5,311 nt of DNA, from positions 1 through 5,311 of the forward strand of contig DDPY01000025.1 in the NCBI GenBank assembly GCA_002342415.1. The letters are read 5' to 3'. The translations under genes and the position numbers were made by a program. Below are positions 5,293-5,311 of the stretch, in pieces. The notes below the pieces were generated by a model that searched no databases, was not told the origin of the DNA, and was given only the letters and a program-made list of their open reading frames with translations. This DNA comes from Prevotella sp. UBA2456 (GTDB taxonomy: Bacteria; Bacteroidota; Bacteroidia; Bacteroidales; Bacteroidaceae). Positions within the stretch are counted from its first letter, which is position 1; each line of letters opens with the position of its first letter.

Positions 5293-5311
5293 GGTGCGTT
5301 AGTTCAGTAGG
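5293..5311 (+). tRNA. 5' end of a tRNA gene (cut by the window edge)
   Basis: GGTGCGT (5293-5299) fits a 7-nt acceptor strand, followed by T8 A9 and the D-arm start GTTC (10-13), A14, G15 and the conserved GG (18-19) at 5310-5311. Spacing of every invariant base is right for a tRNA, and a strong promoter lies just upstream. The anticodon is beyond the window, so the isotype cannot be stated; the GG start with TAGTTCAG would fit tRNA-Asp among others. Confidence 0.78.

Overview
The window looks like a chromosomal stretch from a member of the Bacteroidota, most likely Bacteroidales and perhaps a Prevotella relative. The reasons are two promoters with the TAnnTTTG -7 box and TTTG-like -33 box typical of that phylum, the absence of clear Shine-Dalgarno sequences before the genes, and short AGTTGAG heptamer arrays between genes. 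The genus is an inference from general familiarity, not from a search.

Layout: bases 1-506 are non-coding and repeat-rich. They hold one inverted and two direct copies of a GATGAC-rich element ending in GGGGTATTTATT or a close variant, plus a 22-bp tandem duplication. A Bacteroidota-type promoter (458-488) then starts a co-directional run of six genes, all on the + strand: the ribosome-assembly GTPase EngB/YsxC (507-1103), a Uup-type ABC-F ATPase (1105-2910), the recombination mediator RecR (2932-3552), a small three-helix membrane protein (3614-3853), a family 2 glycosyltransferase (3832-4704) and a GNAT acetyltransferase (4701-5213). Spacing is 1 bp, 21 bp, 61 bp, a 22-bp overlap and a 4-bp overlap. 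No other convincing promoter is visible inside the run, so one transcript, or two split at the 61-bp gap, is likely. After the last gene a second promoter (5231-5261) drives a tRNA whose first 19 bases close the window.

The first three genes are core information-processing functions: ribosome biogenesis, translation or branched-DNA handling, and recombinational gap repair. The last three look like an envelope or surface-glycan and modification module appended to them; their substrates cannot be read from the sequence.

The most unusual content is repetitive DNA at three scales: the inverted GATGAC element upstream; a 9-bp, six-unit in-frame repeat inside the Uup linker that encodes a Thr-Ser-x periodicity; and two same-orientation heptamer arrays bracketing recR, the first of which supplies the last codons and stop of the Uup gene. 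I did not find a defence system, mobile-element gene, CRISPR array or other clearly new multi-gene system here.
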